Positions 51,858-60,001 of a stretch of DNA of 64,000 bases are shown piece after piece; the first letter of the stretch is position 1; each line of letters starts with the position of its first letter. Made by a program: the position numbers and the translations under genes. Below the pieces are notes generated by a model, which was not told the origin of the DNA, did no database searches, and worked only from the letters and a program-made list of their open reading frames with translations. The stretch is from Klebsiella pneumoniae. GTDB lineage: Bacteria; Myxococcota_A; UBA796; SXON01. The stretch lies in NCBI GenBank assembly GCA_945861635.1, contig CAMAWH010000010.1, positions 1-64,000 of the forward strand, read 5' to 3'.

Positions 51858-53176
51858 ATCTGCTGGAATTGGCGCGGGATACCGCGCGGCAAGCCCGAAC
51901 GATGGGCGCGGAAGAAGTCAGCGTCGCGGTTTCTCGATCGACGGAAACGTCGTTGGTTCGGCGAGCGGGGAAATTGGAGCAGGCACAATCGTCGTCATCG
52001 CTGGGCGTGTCGCTCTCCTTGCTGGTAGACGATCGTTTCTCCGTTCATGCGACCTCGGATCTGCGGCCCGCTGCCGTGACGGCCTTTCTGGAACGGGCGA
52101 TCGCGGCCACGCGCGTCCTGGAACCCGAGGTGGAACGGCGCCAACCCGAGCGGGAACGGTGTGGTCGTGGCAGCACCCCGGAAGCGTTGGATGCGGACGA
52201 TGCAGGTTGGGCAACCCTTCCGGTAGAGGCGCGTCGGAACCACGCATTGGCGGTGGAAACGGCCGTCGATTCACTGCCGGATCGCGGTCGCATCCTTTCC
52301 GCAAGCGCCTATTATGGCGATAGTGCCGACGAAACGGCGCGCGTGATGTCCAACGGTTTCGAGGACCTGCACCGCTCCACCGGATTTGGCATCGGCGTGG
52401 AAATTACCTTGGAAGAGCCCGGCGGACGGCGCCCGGAAGCCATGAGTTGGTTCTCCGCCAACCACCGCGCTGACCTGCCCGGCGTGGAGCACGTCGCATC
52501 CGAAGCCTGGCGCAAAGCGGAGCAGCGCCTGGCCAGCGGCCCGACAGCGTCCGGGAAATATCCGATGCTGCTGGAAAACCATGCGGTTGGGCGAATACTC
52601 GGCTCCATCGGTGGGCCTCTCTCGGGCAGCGAACTGCATCAGCAGCGGAGTTTTCTCGCGGGTAAACTTGGGGAAAAAATCGCATCCGACAAACTCACGA
52701 TTCTTGATGATCCGACGATTCCTCGCGGGCACGGTTCGCGCCCCTACGATGGGGAAGGTGTGAGGGCCAGGGGCATGCCGATCGTCGAAAATGGCGTCCT
52801 GAAGAACTACTATATTTCCACCTATTACGGACGCAAGCTGGGCATGGCACCGACGACCGGCGGTCGCTCCAATTGGGTCGTGCCGGCGGGCACGCGGAGC
52901 GTCGAAGACATCCTTGCGGACCTGCCACGCTGTATTGTCGTCACCGGGTTTCTCGGGGGCAACAGCAACGGGCTGACCGGCGATTTCAGTTTCGGTGTGC
53001 AGGGCCTGCTCGTCGAAAATGGCGCGGTGGTGTCCCACCTGAGCGAAATGAACGTGTCCGGAAATCTCACCGACGTGCTTGGACGCTACGTCGAGGGGGC
53101 CAACGACGTTTGGAAATGGAGCGGATTGCGCGCGCCGTCGATGTTGTTTGAGGGGATTGAATTCTCGGGGGTGTAG
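51854..53176 (+). CDS. tldE: TldE/PmbA metalloprotease partner subunit
   Basis: 440 residues, GTG start coupled to tldD. Same fold as TldD but without the zinc HExxxH; family blocks include ENHAVGRILGSIGGPLSGS, RPYDGEGVRARG and GLTGDFSFGVQGLLVENG. It shapes the substrate tunnel of the TldD/E dimer. The frame runs on past the stop into the PIN-domain remnant (53177-53407), which is a coincidence of phase or a trace of insertion. Confidence 0.93.
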   Translation: MNLLELARDTARQARTMGAEEVSVAVSRSTETSLVRRAGKLEQAQSSSSLGVSLSLLVDDRFSVHATSDLRPAAVTAFLERAIAATRVLEPEVERRQPERERCGRGSTPEALDADDAGWATLPVEARRNHALAVETAVDSLPDRGRILSASAYYGDSADETARVMSNGFEDLHRSTGFGIGVEITLEEPGGRRPEAMSWFSANHRADLPGVEHVASEAWRKAEQRLASGPTASGKYPMLLENHAVGRILGSIGGPLSGSELHQQRSFLAGKLGEKIASDKLTILDDPTIPRGHGSRPYDGEGVRARGMPIVENGVLKNYYISTYYGRKLGMAPTTGGRSNWVVPAGTRSVEDILADLPRCIVVTGFLGGNSNGLTGDFSFGVQGLLVENGAVVSHLSEMNVSGNLTDVLGRYVEGANDVWKWSGLRAPSMLFEGIEFSGV

Positions 53177-53407
53177 ACGAAGGGTTCGCTTGACCCGTCG
53201 GAGCTCGCCGCGAGACTGGCATCGTTCTGTCGGCGCAGCGGCGTAACCACGGGAGCCCCCGACGCACTCATGGCGGCGCAATCGCTCGCGCGAGACGCGC
53301 CACTGTTCGCGGAGGATGGTGACTATGCGCACATCCGACGCGTGTTTCCGCTGCTCCGGCTTCATCGGTGCGGGAACCCGCCGGACGAGGTACATCGCGT
53401 GCAGTGA
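53177..53407 (+). pseudogene. C-terminal remnant of a PIN-domain (VapC-like) ribonuclease
   Basis: An open stretch of 76 codons directly after the tldE stop, ending TGA at 53407. It reads ...FCRRSGVTTGAPDALMAAQSLARDAPLFAEDGDYAHIRRVFPLLRL, the second half of a PIN domain with the conserved PDALMAA Asp and the EDGDY Asp region. The N-terminal half with the first catalytic Asp and the Glu is missing, as is any antitoxin. It is therefore a toxin fossil, with no plausible start codon of its own. Confidence 0.6.
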
Positions 53408-53411
53408 GCGC

Positions 53412-54839
53412 ATGACCGACACAGTGAACGCACCCGACCCGGCCCTCTTGGCCAGGGTACGCCTGCGTGCCATCCGCACCGCGGCAACCGCAGCGGCGTG
53501 CTTCGTCGCGTTGTACGCCACATCGCTGATATCTGGCGGGCAAGGCTCCACACCCGTCATCGTTTTTGCCTGCGTGCTGTTGGCGGTTCTGTTCCCGCTG
53601 ACGGGAGCCGCGGCCGAGGCTGCGCTCCGGGTGCTGGAGGTTCGGACCGGGCGCCCGTGGCTGTCGCGGGCCGTTGCGCTGGTCGTCGGTGTGCTGTGTT
53701 TTCTCCCGCTGCTCGGCGCAGGTCACGACACGGGCATCAGTAACGAAGGTGGCATCCGCATCCCGCCGGCGCTGATGTTGTCGGTGCTCGGCATCACCCT
53801 GCCGATTGCCGTCCTCATGCACGCGGTCGCGGACGGTATCGAACGGTTGGCCCGGGATTTCCAGAGTATTCGCACGCGCATCGTGTTGGTGGCGATGTTG
53901 TGCACGATTGTTTCGCTGGATTTGGTGCCGCTCATGCGCCGGGGCGTCACCGTCACGTCCGGGGACGTGGATGCGGTGGTCATCGACTATATCGCCTTTG
54001 GGTTGGCTGCAGTGCTCACCGTCCCTTTGGTGTACGGTTTTGCAATGGTGGTTTCCCGGCGGATCACCGAGCGCCTCACGGAGACGGCCGCGGCCATGGC
54101 GAAGGTTCAGGCCGGCGATCTCTCGGTGACGCTGTCGGAGGAGGGGCGCGACGAATTGGCGACCGTCTCGCGTGCGTTCAACGCCATGGTGCGCGAAATG
54201 GCGGAAAAACAATTCATCGAGCGCGCGTTTGGCCGGTACGTCACCGCTGCGGTTCTCGATGGCTTGCGTGCACGCCGCTCGCTCGATTTTGTGCCCGAAC
54301 GTTTGGTCGCTTCAGTGTTGTTTGCCGATATTCGGGGATTTACTGCATTTTCTGAAACCGCGTCTCCGGAAGAGGTCATGCGCGTGCTCAATGTGTATTT
54401 TGAGCGGATTGTTCCGGTGATCGGAGATCACGGCGGGTACATCAATAAATTCATCGGAGACGCGGTGATGGTGGTGTTCAACGCGCCGCTGGATCAGCCC
54501 GACCACGCCCTGCGGGCCGTCGCATGTGCAAGAGCGATGCAAAACGCCGTCACCGAACTGAACGCATCCGGCGCATTCGGCGACGGGAGGCAGGTGCACG
54601 TCGGCATCGGCGTGAACACGGGCCCGTTGACCGCCGGCAACGTTGGGGGGGCCACCCGGGCCGAATACAGCGTGATTGGCGACACCGTGAACGTCGCGGC
54701 GCGGTTGACGGGCGTGGCCGCGGCGGGTCAGGTGCTGGTCGGCCCGGACACGGCTGCCGCCGCGGGGCAGGGCTTGACGGCGCTGCCGCCGCTCTCGCTC
54801 AAGGGAAAGGCACACCCGCTCCCGGTGTGGAGCGCCTGA
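53412..54839 (+). CDS. membrane-bound class III adenylate/guanylate cyclase with HAMP
   Basis: 475 residues. Six hydrophobic helices in the N-terminal 200 residues instead of a periplasmic sensor, then HAMP (ITERLTETAAAMAKVQAGDLSV), a coupling helix (FIERAFGRYVTAAVLDGL) and the class III catalytic domain. Metal Asp residues are in VLFADIRGF and FIGDAVMVVF; the active loop is GVNTGPLTAGNVGG. A cousin of the cyclase at 17183 but with a different, membrane-embedded input. Starts 4 bases after the PIN remnant; no obvious promoter match. Confidence 0.87.
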   Translation: MTDTVNAPDPALLARVRLRAIRTAATAAACFVALYATSLISGGQGSTPVIVFACVLLAVLFPLTGAAAEAALRVLEVRTGRPWLSRAVALVVGVLCFLPLLGAGHDTGISNEGGIRIPPALMLSVLGITLPIAVLMHAVADGIERLARDFQSIRTRIVLVAMLCTIVSLDLVPLMRRGVTVTSGDVDAVVIDYIAFGLAAVLTVPLVYGFAMVVSRRITERLTETAAAMAKVQAGDLSVTLSEEGRDELATVSRAFNAMVREMAEKQFIERAFGRYVTAAVLDGLRARRSLDFVPERLVASVLFADIRGFTAFSETASPEEVMRVLNVYFERIVPVIGDHGGYINKFIGDAVMVVFNAPLDQPDHALRAVACARAMQNAVTELNASGAFGDGRQVHVGIGVNTGPLTAGNVGGATRAEYSVIGDTVNVAARLTGVAAAGQVLVGPDTAAAAGQGLTALPPLSLKGKAHPLPVWSA

Positions 54840-54845
54840 CTTCCG

Positions 54846-55739
54846 TCACACCGCCGGCAGCAGCGCGCCCACGCGCCGGTGCGCTTCCTCGAGCGGGCCT
54901 GATTTCCCAGGGTAGGCGCTCGCAACAAACGGCTCGCCGAACCCGATGCGAACGGGATGGCGGAACATGATCGGCGAATCGATGGGAAAGATCCGCTCTG
55001 TTCCGGTCTGCGCCATCGGCAGCACCTGCAGGTCCGGCACACACAGATACCGCCCCGCGGCCTTCAGGAACGACTGAAGCCGCCCATCCCTGGAGCGCGT
55101 ACCCTCCGGGTAAAGGAGCACGATAAAACCCTCGTCCATCCTCCGCTCGCAGTCCGAGATCGTCTCCAGCGCGACGACGGCCAGCTCGCGCGGCGAGAGC
55201 GTGTTCTGCTCGGTTGCGACGACACTCGACTGCGCCGTTTTTCGGGTGTTGAGGGAAATCGCGGCCATTCGTCGCCACGCATCCGTGTACACCTTCGGGC
55301 CCGCAATCGCGACGAGGCGGTCCGCGAAGTCCGCCCGCCCCGCCAGCGCGAGCACCGAATCCGTCACCTGCGTGTCCGCGTAGGACAGGTGATTACACAC
55401 GATCATCCGGCGATGTGGGCCGGTGGCGAGGAACCGATCCAGCGAATCTCCGCCGGCGATCCGCCAGTCACCGGTCAACCGGCCCATGAACAGGCGCGTG
55501 ATGCGACGGGCCAAGGGATCGGCGGGGTAAAGCCGGTACTCCGCGCCGGCGCCCGCGAACTCCTGACGCAGCGCCAGCAGCCCGGCGTCATCGATGGAAT
55601 CAAGCAGCCCCCGCAACGCCGCCACCAGTGGTGCGCCCGTCACCTCCGCCGCCTCCACGTGGCTTGCTACCCATTCGGGAAGCAACGAGCGGATCAGGTC
55701 GGCGGGGAGCGCAGACAGGTCCTCGATACGCAGCGCCAT
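54846..55739 (-). CDS. PlsC-like 1-acyl-sn-glycerol-3-phosphate acyltransferase
   Basis: 297 residues. Adds an acyl chain to a lysophosphatidate-like acceptor. The catalytic H(X)4D is NHLSYAD (His117, Asp122) and the phosphate-binding block is LYPEGTRSRDG. The N-terminal ~90 residues are helical and unlike classical PlsC, so it may act on another lipid or be soluble. TAACGG stands eight bases before the ATG. Divergent from the DUF1704 gene by 35 bp. Confidence 0.8.
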   Translation of the reverse strand: MALRIEDLSALPADLIRSLLPEWVASHVEAAEVTGAPLVAALRGLLDSIDDAGLLALRQEFAGAGAEYRLYPADPLARRITRLFMGRLTGDWRIAGGDSLDRFLATGPHRRMIVCNHLSYADTQVTDSVLALAGRADFADRLVAIAGPKVYTDAWRRMAAISLNTRKTAQSSVVATEQNTLSPRELAVVALETISDCERRMDEGFIVLLYPEGTRSRDGRLQSFLKAAGRYLCVPDLQVLPMAQTGTERIFPIDSPIMFRHPVRIGFGEPFVASAYPGKSGPLEEAHRRVGALLPAV

Positions 55740-55774
55740 CGCGCGGCCCGTTAGCCCGGTGCTACGCTGCCGGC
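55740..55774. promoter_or_regulatory. divergent start-proximal promoters
   Basis: Plus: TACGCT (55763-55768), six bases, ATG 55775. Minus: TAACGG (55748-55753), eight bases, ATG 55739. The plus element is a full TANNNT match. Confidence 0.5.
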
Positions 55775-56863
55775 ATGCCGCTGGCGCTACCTGACGAGTT
55801 GATCGCCGCCGACCGTGCGCTGGACGCGCTGTTGTCGCGCATCTCGTTTTCGCGACACCTGAACCCGGAAAACGTAGCTATCGCCCGCGCAACCTTCCTG
55901 GACGGCGCACTCTCCCCGCCGTTTCGATACGCGCCGACGCCCTGGGCGGATGACGCGATTGCCGAACTCACCGCCCAGCGCGTCCCGACTTCCCACCCAT
56001 TCGGGCCGCTCCTCGCCCGGGCCATCGGCGATACCATCGCGCTGATCGTTGCCCTGCGTGATCGCACCGCGGAGGCGTTCGATGCCCTGGCCCAACGCGC
56101 GGATTGGTACCCGAGCGCCGCGGATGCGCTCGCCTCCCTCCCCGCAACCGCCGGGCCCGCCGCCGTCGGAAGCGTCGATGCGGAGGAGATGTTCGAGGTG
56201 CTTACCCGCGCCCTCCGTGACCGGGCGCTGACGGCATGGCGGGTCGAGCGTGACGCGGTGATGTCGGCACGCGTATTGGTCGATTCCGCGAAACGCGTCG
56301 TGCGTCTGAATCCGACCTCGCGGTTCCGAAAGGCAGACGTTGTCTCGCTTGTGGCGCATGAGATCGACGTCCATGTCGTGCGCGCCGCCAATGGGAGCGA
56401 TCAGCCGTTGCGCCTGTTCGGCAACGGCCTGCCGGGCAGCCTCCTCACCGAGGAGGGCCTGGCCATTGCCGCGGAGGAGCGCATGGGCACGCTGCCAACG
56501 ACGTTCCTACCGCGGCAAGCGCTCGTGCTGCGCGCGGTGGATCGTGCGCGTCACATGGGCTTTCGCGACCTCTACGAGAGCGTGGCGGCCGAATCGAGTG
56601 AGGGTTTTGCGTGGCAGGTGTGCTTGCGCGTCAAACGCGGCCTTGCCGACCCGGGGGCGCCCGGCGTCTATGCCAAAGATACGGCCTACTACCGAGGATA
56701 TCGTGTGGTTCGTGCGTGGCTCGACGCCGGCGGACCCATGGAACACCTCTATGTCGGCAAGGTGGGCACCGAACACCCCGTCACAGAGTGGCTGGCAGAG
56801 GGTTGGATCCGGTCCGGACCTGTGCCGGAGATGTGGCGGAACGCGGCGAACGCCCGGCGGTAG
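55775..56863 (+). CDS. DUF1704 (MATCAP/KIAA0895-like) metallopeptidase
   Basis: 362 residues. The HExxxH motif VAHEIDVHVVR (His195, Glu196, His200), with LLTEEGLAIAAEER supplying the third ligand, is diagnostic of DUF1704, the family whose animal members remove tyrosine from tubulin tails. The bacterial role is unknown; a carboxypeptidase on some C-terminal tail is the natural guess. Cytosolic, no signal peptide. Start fixed by TACGCT six bases upstream. Confidence 0.8.
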   Translation: MPLALPDELIAADRALDALLSRISFSRHLNPENVAIARATFLDGALSPPFRYAPTPWADDAIAELTAQRVPTSHPFGPLLARAIGDTIALIVALRDRTAEAFDALAQRADWYPSAADALASLPATAGPAAVGSVDAEEMFEVLTRALRDRALTAWRVERDAVMSARVLVDSAKRVVRLNPTSRFRKADVVSLVAHEIDVHVVRAANGSDQPLRLFGNGLPGSLLTEEGLAIAAEERMGTLPTTFLPRQALVLRAVDRARHMGFRDLYESVAAESSEGFAWQVCLRVKRGLADPGAPGVYAKDTAYYRGYRVVRAWLDAGGPMEHLYVGKVGTEHPVTEWLAEGWIRSGPVPEMWRNAANARR

Positions 56864-56989
56864 TGCCCCGGTTGTCGCATCCCACTGGTTTTGAACGGTT
56901 CGTGGGCGACGCGTCCAGCCTCGAACCATGTGTTCACGTGAGGCCAGCGCGGCACGGCACGAAGCGAGGTGCCGGCGCGCCGGCCGCCG
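56864..56989. other. 126-bp intergenic region
   Basis: Between convergent genes. No hairpin with T tract, promoter or coding potential seen. It holds GTGTTCACGTGAGG (near 56931), which only superficially resembles parS. Confidence 0.4.
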
Positions 56990-58108
56990 CTACACCAGAG
57001 TCGTGAGCAGCGCGAGCGCTGGAGCGACGCGGATTCCCGACGCATCCAGGTAGTCCTTGCTTCCCGTCGCCGCGATCTGCCATGCCGGTACATCGGGGAA
57101 GCGCTCCTTCAGGTACCTAAGGCCGCGTTCAACAGGTGCATCCGCCCATTTGGCCTCAACGAACAGCACCGGTGCCCGGCCGTTCACGACCACGAAGTCC
57201 ACCTCTCGGCGATCCACGTCGCGGAAGTACCGAAGGTCGAGGTCGAGCCCCAAGGTGTCGGCCTGATGGTGCACCCACTTCAGCAGGTGACACGCCACCA
57301 GCGATTCGAATCGGGGACCGTCGCCGGGGATGCAGGTCCAGTCGAAGTGGTAGTGTTTCTGCTCCTTGCGGACCGCGCGGAGCTTGGGAGCGCCGAATGG
57401 GGGAAGTCGGAAGATGGCGTAGAGGCGCTCGAGCGCATCCAGCCAACGGGCGGCGGTGGCGTGGGCGACTTGCAGGTCCTCCCGCAGCGCGTTGATGGAG
57501 AGGGGTGAGCCGACGCGCTCCGGAAGGGCAAGCGCGAGCTGCTCCATCCGACCGAGATCGACGACTCGCTCCAGGTCCACCAGCTCGTCGCGCAGGATGC
57601 GGCTGCGATAGTCGCGCGACCATCGGCGCGCCTGCACCTCGTCACCTCCGTAGAAGGGCTCCGGAAAGCCTCCGAATCGTACCAGATCGAGGATATCTGC
57701 GTTCCGTTGCATCCCGAGTTCGGCGACCGACAGGGGGTGGAGTCGCAGGAGGTGGTATCGGCCCTGGAGCGACTCCCCTCCGTAACGGAAAAGGTCGAGT
57801 CGGGCGCTGCCGGTGACCAGAAGCTGCTGCGCTGGCGGGCGGCCGTCCCACACGCCCTTCAACCAGTTGCGCCAGGGTCGGTACTTGTGGAGTTCGTCGA
57901 ACGCCCAGATCGGAGCGGCGGGCAGCTCGTGCTTCAGGATGCGTTCTCGATCTTCCGCGATATCCCACGACAAATAGCCAGCGGAGCTGCCGATGATATT
58001 GTGTGCCAGCGTGGTCTTCCCCACCTGGCGGGGACCGGCGACGAAGACCATCTTCCGCGCCAGATCGGCGCGAACCTGCGGTTCAAGGTAGCGGCTGGAA
58101 TCTGGCAT
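56990..58108 (-). CDS. AAA_14/DUF4143 family ATPase
   Basis: 372 residues. N-terminal P-loop domain with GPRQVGKTT (25-33) and Walker B-like IWAFDELHK, then VTGSARLDLFRYGGESLQGRY. The C-terminal DUF4143 region has FESLVACHLLKWVHH and a nuclease-like REVDFVV...VEAKW, as in PD-(D/E)xK folds. These orphan ATPases are common and often horizontally carried; their function is still unclear. Its promoter is the most AT-rich spot of this part of the window, and a truncated gene lies beside it, consistent with transfer. Confidence 0.85.
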   Translation of the reverse strand: MPDSSRYLEPQVRADLARKMVFVAGPRQVGKTTLAHNIIGSSAGYLSWDIAEDRERILKHELPAAPIWAFDELHKYRPWRNWLKGVWDGRPPAQQLLVTGSARLDLFRYGGESLQGRYHLLRLHPLSVAELGMQRNADILDLVRFGGFPEPFYGGDEVQARRWSRDYRSRILRDELVDLERVVDLGRMEQLALALPERVGSPLSINALREDLQVAHATAARWLDALERLYAIFRLPPFGAPKLRAVRKEQKHYHFDWTCIPGDGPRFESLVACHLLKWVHHQADTLGLDLDLRYFRDVDRREVDFVVVNGRAPVLFVEAKWADAPVERGLRYLKERFPDVPAWQIAATGSKDYLDASGIRVAPALALLTTLV

Positions 58109-58143
58109 TGTCGAATATTACGTGTAAATTCGAGCTCGGTCAA
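58109..58143 (-). promoter_or_regulatory. near-consensus sigma70 promoter, leaderless start
   Basis: -35 TTGACC (58138-58143), 17-base spacer, -10 TAATAT (58115-58120), then six bases to the ATG at 58108. Transcription should begin at or one base from the A of the ATG. There is no Shine-Dalgarno sequence. This is the best-formed promoter in the window and the clearest single case for a leaderless mRNA. Confidence 0.75.
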
Positions 58144-58178
58144 CATTACTCGCGAGTTTTTTCGAGGGTGGGTGAATC

Positions 58179-58184
58179 TACAGT
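58179..58184 (+). promoter_or_regulatory. -10 element for the 58191 gene
   Basis: TACAGT, six bases before the GTG at 58191. It supports that GTG over the ATG at 58209. Confidence 0.45.
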
Positions 58185-58190
58185 CGAGGC

Positions 58191-58775
58191 GTGCCGGTCG
58201 AGACATGGATGGCGGGAGCGAGGGTTCGTCATGGAGCAACATCGATAGTTGCGATTTTCGCACTCCTCCTCACCGCTGGTTGCGCTCACCCGTCGTTGAT
58301 CGGTCGGACCGCGGAGAGCATGCCGTGCGCCGCCGGTGAGGTGAGCGACCCGTCGCAATGCGTACCCGAGGCGCGTGGGCGTGGTCAATGGGGCGGGCGT
58401 ACGGGTGATGCGTATGTCGACGCTGGCGTCTACGCCGAAAGCGTCATCCTCAAGGGCGCACACGACGGCGTGGAGCTCACCGGCAGGTGTCGGGAGATGG
58501 TCACGCTGGACGGTGGACAGGCGGATCAGCCAGGGATTGCAGTGGAGCGTAGCGGCACGAGCGTGAGCATCGCGGACTTGACAGTTTCCGACGGCTATTT
58601 TGGCCTGACGGCCGTGATGACCACGGGGATGGTGCGGCGCAGCGACTTTGCCGCCAACCGCGGGGCCGGCGTGATCGTGTCGGGCGCCGGCGCGTCGTTG
58701 GACCTGACGGACACGATCGTGCGCGATTCGACTCCCTTGCAGAGAGCGAAGGGCCGCCTCATGAAAGCGGCCTGA
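58191..58775 (+). CDS. lipoprotein start of a beta-helix protein, probably truncated
   Basis: 194 residues. Signal peptide and lipobox LLTAGC (Cys31). Residues 75-175 have the rhythm of a right-handed parallel beta-helix (VILKGAHDGVELTGRC, VTLDGGQADQPGIAVE, VSIADLTVSDGYFGLTA, GVIVSGAGASLDLTDTIV), as in large secreted proteins that usually have hundreds more residues. The chain stops abruptly after DSTPLQRAKGRLMKAA. It is most likely the front of a longer gene cut off next to the convergent NifU-like gene. Confidence 0.55.
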   Translation: MPVETWMAGARVRHGATSIVAIFALLLTAGCAHPSLIGRTAESMPCAAGEVSDPSQCVPEARGRGQWGGRTGDAYVDAGVYAESVILKGAHDGVELTGRCREMVTLDGGQADQPGIAVERSGTSVSIADLTVSDGYFGLTAVMTTGMVRRSDFAANRGAGVIVSGAGASLDLTDTIVRDSTPLQRAKGRLMKAA

Positions 58776-58778
58776 GCC

Positions 58779-59435
58779 CTAATCCACCTGAATCAGGTTG
58801 CCGAACCCCGGAAGTTCCTCCTTCAACAGCGCCTCGACGCCCATCTTCATCGTCATGATGGACGAGGGACACGTCGAGCAGGAGCCGACCAGCTTCACGT
58901 ACACGTCGTTGTTTTCGATCTTGATGAGCGTGATGTCGCCACCGTCACCCTGCAACGCCGGGCGCACCATCTCGTCCATCAATTCCTGCACCTGCGCCCA
59001 CGAGAAGGCTGCATTGCCCACGACATCGGTGGCGGGTTCTGGAGCTGGTTCCGCGGCGACCGCCGCAACAACAGCCTCCGGCAGTGCTGCTTCCAACGCC
59101 GCTGCGACCGTGGCCGCTGCCTTCTTCTTGCTGGCCTTTTTCGTGGCGGGAACGGCCTCAACGACGGGCGCGGCCACGAGTACGGCCTCGACCGCAGCCT
59201 CAACGACGGGCGCGGTCACGCGTACGGCCTCGACGGCAGCCTCAACAACGGGCGCAACGACCACGGCAGGCACCGCGTCAGCCACGGGCGCAGCCACCGG
59301 CGCGACCACAACACGCGGCGTCGGCGCTGAACTTTCCGCCTTCCACGCCGGCGGAGGAGGAGGAGACGCTGCGGCCCGCGCCGGCTCCATCCCCAACACC
59401 TTCTTGATTCCTGCTTTCAATGCGGAGCGAAACAT
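58779..59435 (-). CDS. NifU C-terminal-domain protein with Ala/Val repeat linker
   Basis: 218 residues. The last ~85 residues form a NifU-type Fe-S scaffold domain (VQELMDEMVRPALQGDGGDITL...GSCSTCPSSIMTMKMGVE) with the cluster-binding C-x2-C in CSTCP. The first ~25 are a basic helix, and between lies a 100-residue linker of Ala/Val/Pro with repeats of VVEAAVEAV and a KKASKKK patch. It would carry or deliver Fe-S clusters; the linker may tether it to a partner. TAGAGG (59442-59447) is six bases before the ATG and could also act as a ribosome-binding site. Confidence 0.85.
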   Translation of the reverse strand: MFRSALKAGIKKVLGMEPARAAASPPPPPAWKAESSAPTPRVVVAPVAAPVADAVPAVVVAPVVEAAVEAVRVTAPVVEAAVEAVLVAAPVVEAVPATKKASKKKAAATVAAALEAALPEAVVAAVAAEPAPEPATDVVGNAAFSWAQVQELMDEMVRPALQGDGGDITLIKIENNDVYVKLVGSCSTCPSSIMTMKMGVEALLKEELPGFGNLIQVD

Positions 59436-59497
59436 CGCGGACCTCTATCGCCCACCAGTATAAGCGCAGTCGTGCGATCGTCGCGTGCCCGCGGTCA

Positions 59498-59513
59498 CGT
59501 TCCACGTGGAACG
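59498..59513. other. parS-like ParB-binding site
   Basis: CGTTCCACGTGGAACG, a perfect 16-bp palindrome with the same 14-bp core as at 8401-8414. It lies in the gap between the NifU-like and Nudix genes. With the first site it suggests this window is within the origin-proximal ParB loading domain. Confidence 0.78.
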
Positions 59514-59581
59514 CCGCAGGACACGTTGAGACACGCCGAATCGCCAATCGGTGATACCATCGCCGCCCCCGAACCGAGCAT

Positions 59582-59980
59582 ATGTCCATGGCCGTTCCGC
59601 ATATCCGAGTCGTCGCCGCTGAAATCGAGCACGGCGGCTCCTTTCTCATCACGCAGCGGCGCGCCGAGGCGGAGCTTCCCATGTTGTGGGAATTTCCCGG
59701 CGGCCGCGTGCGCGATGGCGAGAGTGATGGAGACGCATTGCGTCGCACGCTGGGAGATCGCCTGAGCGTAGGCGTGCAAGTCGGTCATCGCGTGCTGCAC
59801 GTTTCCCACGCCTACGACGGGTACACGTTGGACATGGTGGTGTACCGCTGCGGCATCACCGGCGACCCATCGGCCGCCCGCGTGAACGACTTGAAGTGGG
59901 TGAAGCCGGAGGAATTCGCGAACTACCGCTTTCCCGGCGCGGATCAACAGACCGTGGACAAGTTGCTGCGCGACCCGTGA
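59582..59980 (+). CDS. Nudix-fold protein with degenerate Nudix box
   Basis: 132 residues with the MutT fold (SFLITQRRAEAELPMLWEFPGG, then the box). The Nudix box reads GGRVRDGESDGDALRRTLGDRLSV. The first Glu and the Arg are kept, but the REUxEE catalytic core is RTLGDR, so the metal-binding Glu residues are largely lost. Hydrolysis is doubtful; a binding or regulatory role (compare the Nudix-like end of MutY) is possible. Upstream TACCAT (59555-59560) may be a -10 with a short leader. The start could be ATG 59582 or 59588. Confidence 0.75.
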   Translation: MSMAVPHIRVVAAEIEHGGSFLITQRRAEAELPMLWEFPGGRVRDGESDGDALRRTLGDRLSVGVQVGHRVLHVSHAYDGYTLDMVVYRCGITGDPSAARVNDLKWVKPEEFANYRFPGADQQTVDKLLRDP

Positions 59981-59989
59981 GCCGTCGGG

Positions 59990-59995
59990 TATCGT
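59990..59995 (+). promoter_or_regulatory. -10 element for the 60002 gene
   Basis: TATCGT, six bases before ATG 60002, a full TANNNT match with no Shine-Dalgarno sequence. Confidence 0.5.
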
Positions 59996-60001
59996 GACGC
60001 C

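Noticed and set aside
54846-55754. Plus-strand frame opposite the acyltransferase
   Set aside because: The minus-strand product has catalytic HX4D and EGTR motifs; the plus frame has none.
56931-56944. GTGTTCACGTGAGG resembling parS
   Set aside because: The half-sites have the wrong spacing and only the central CACGTG is shared.
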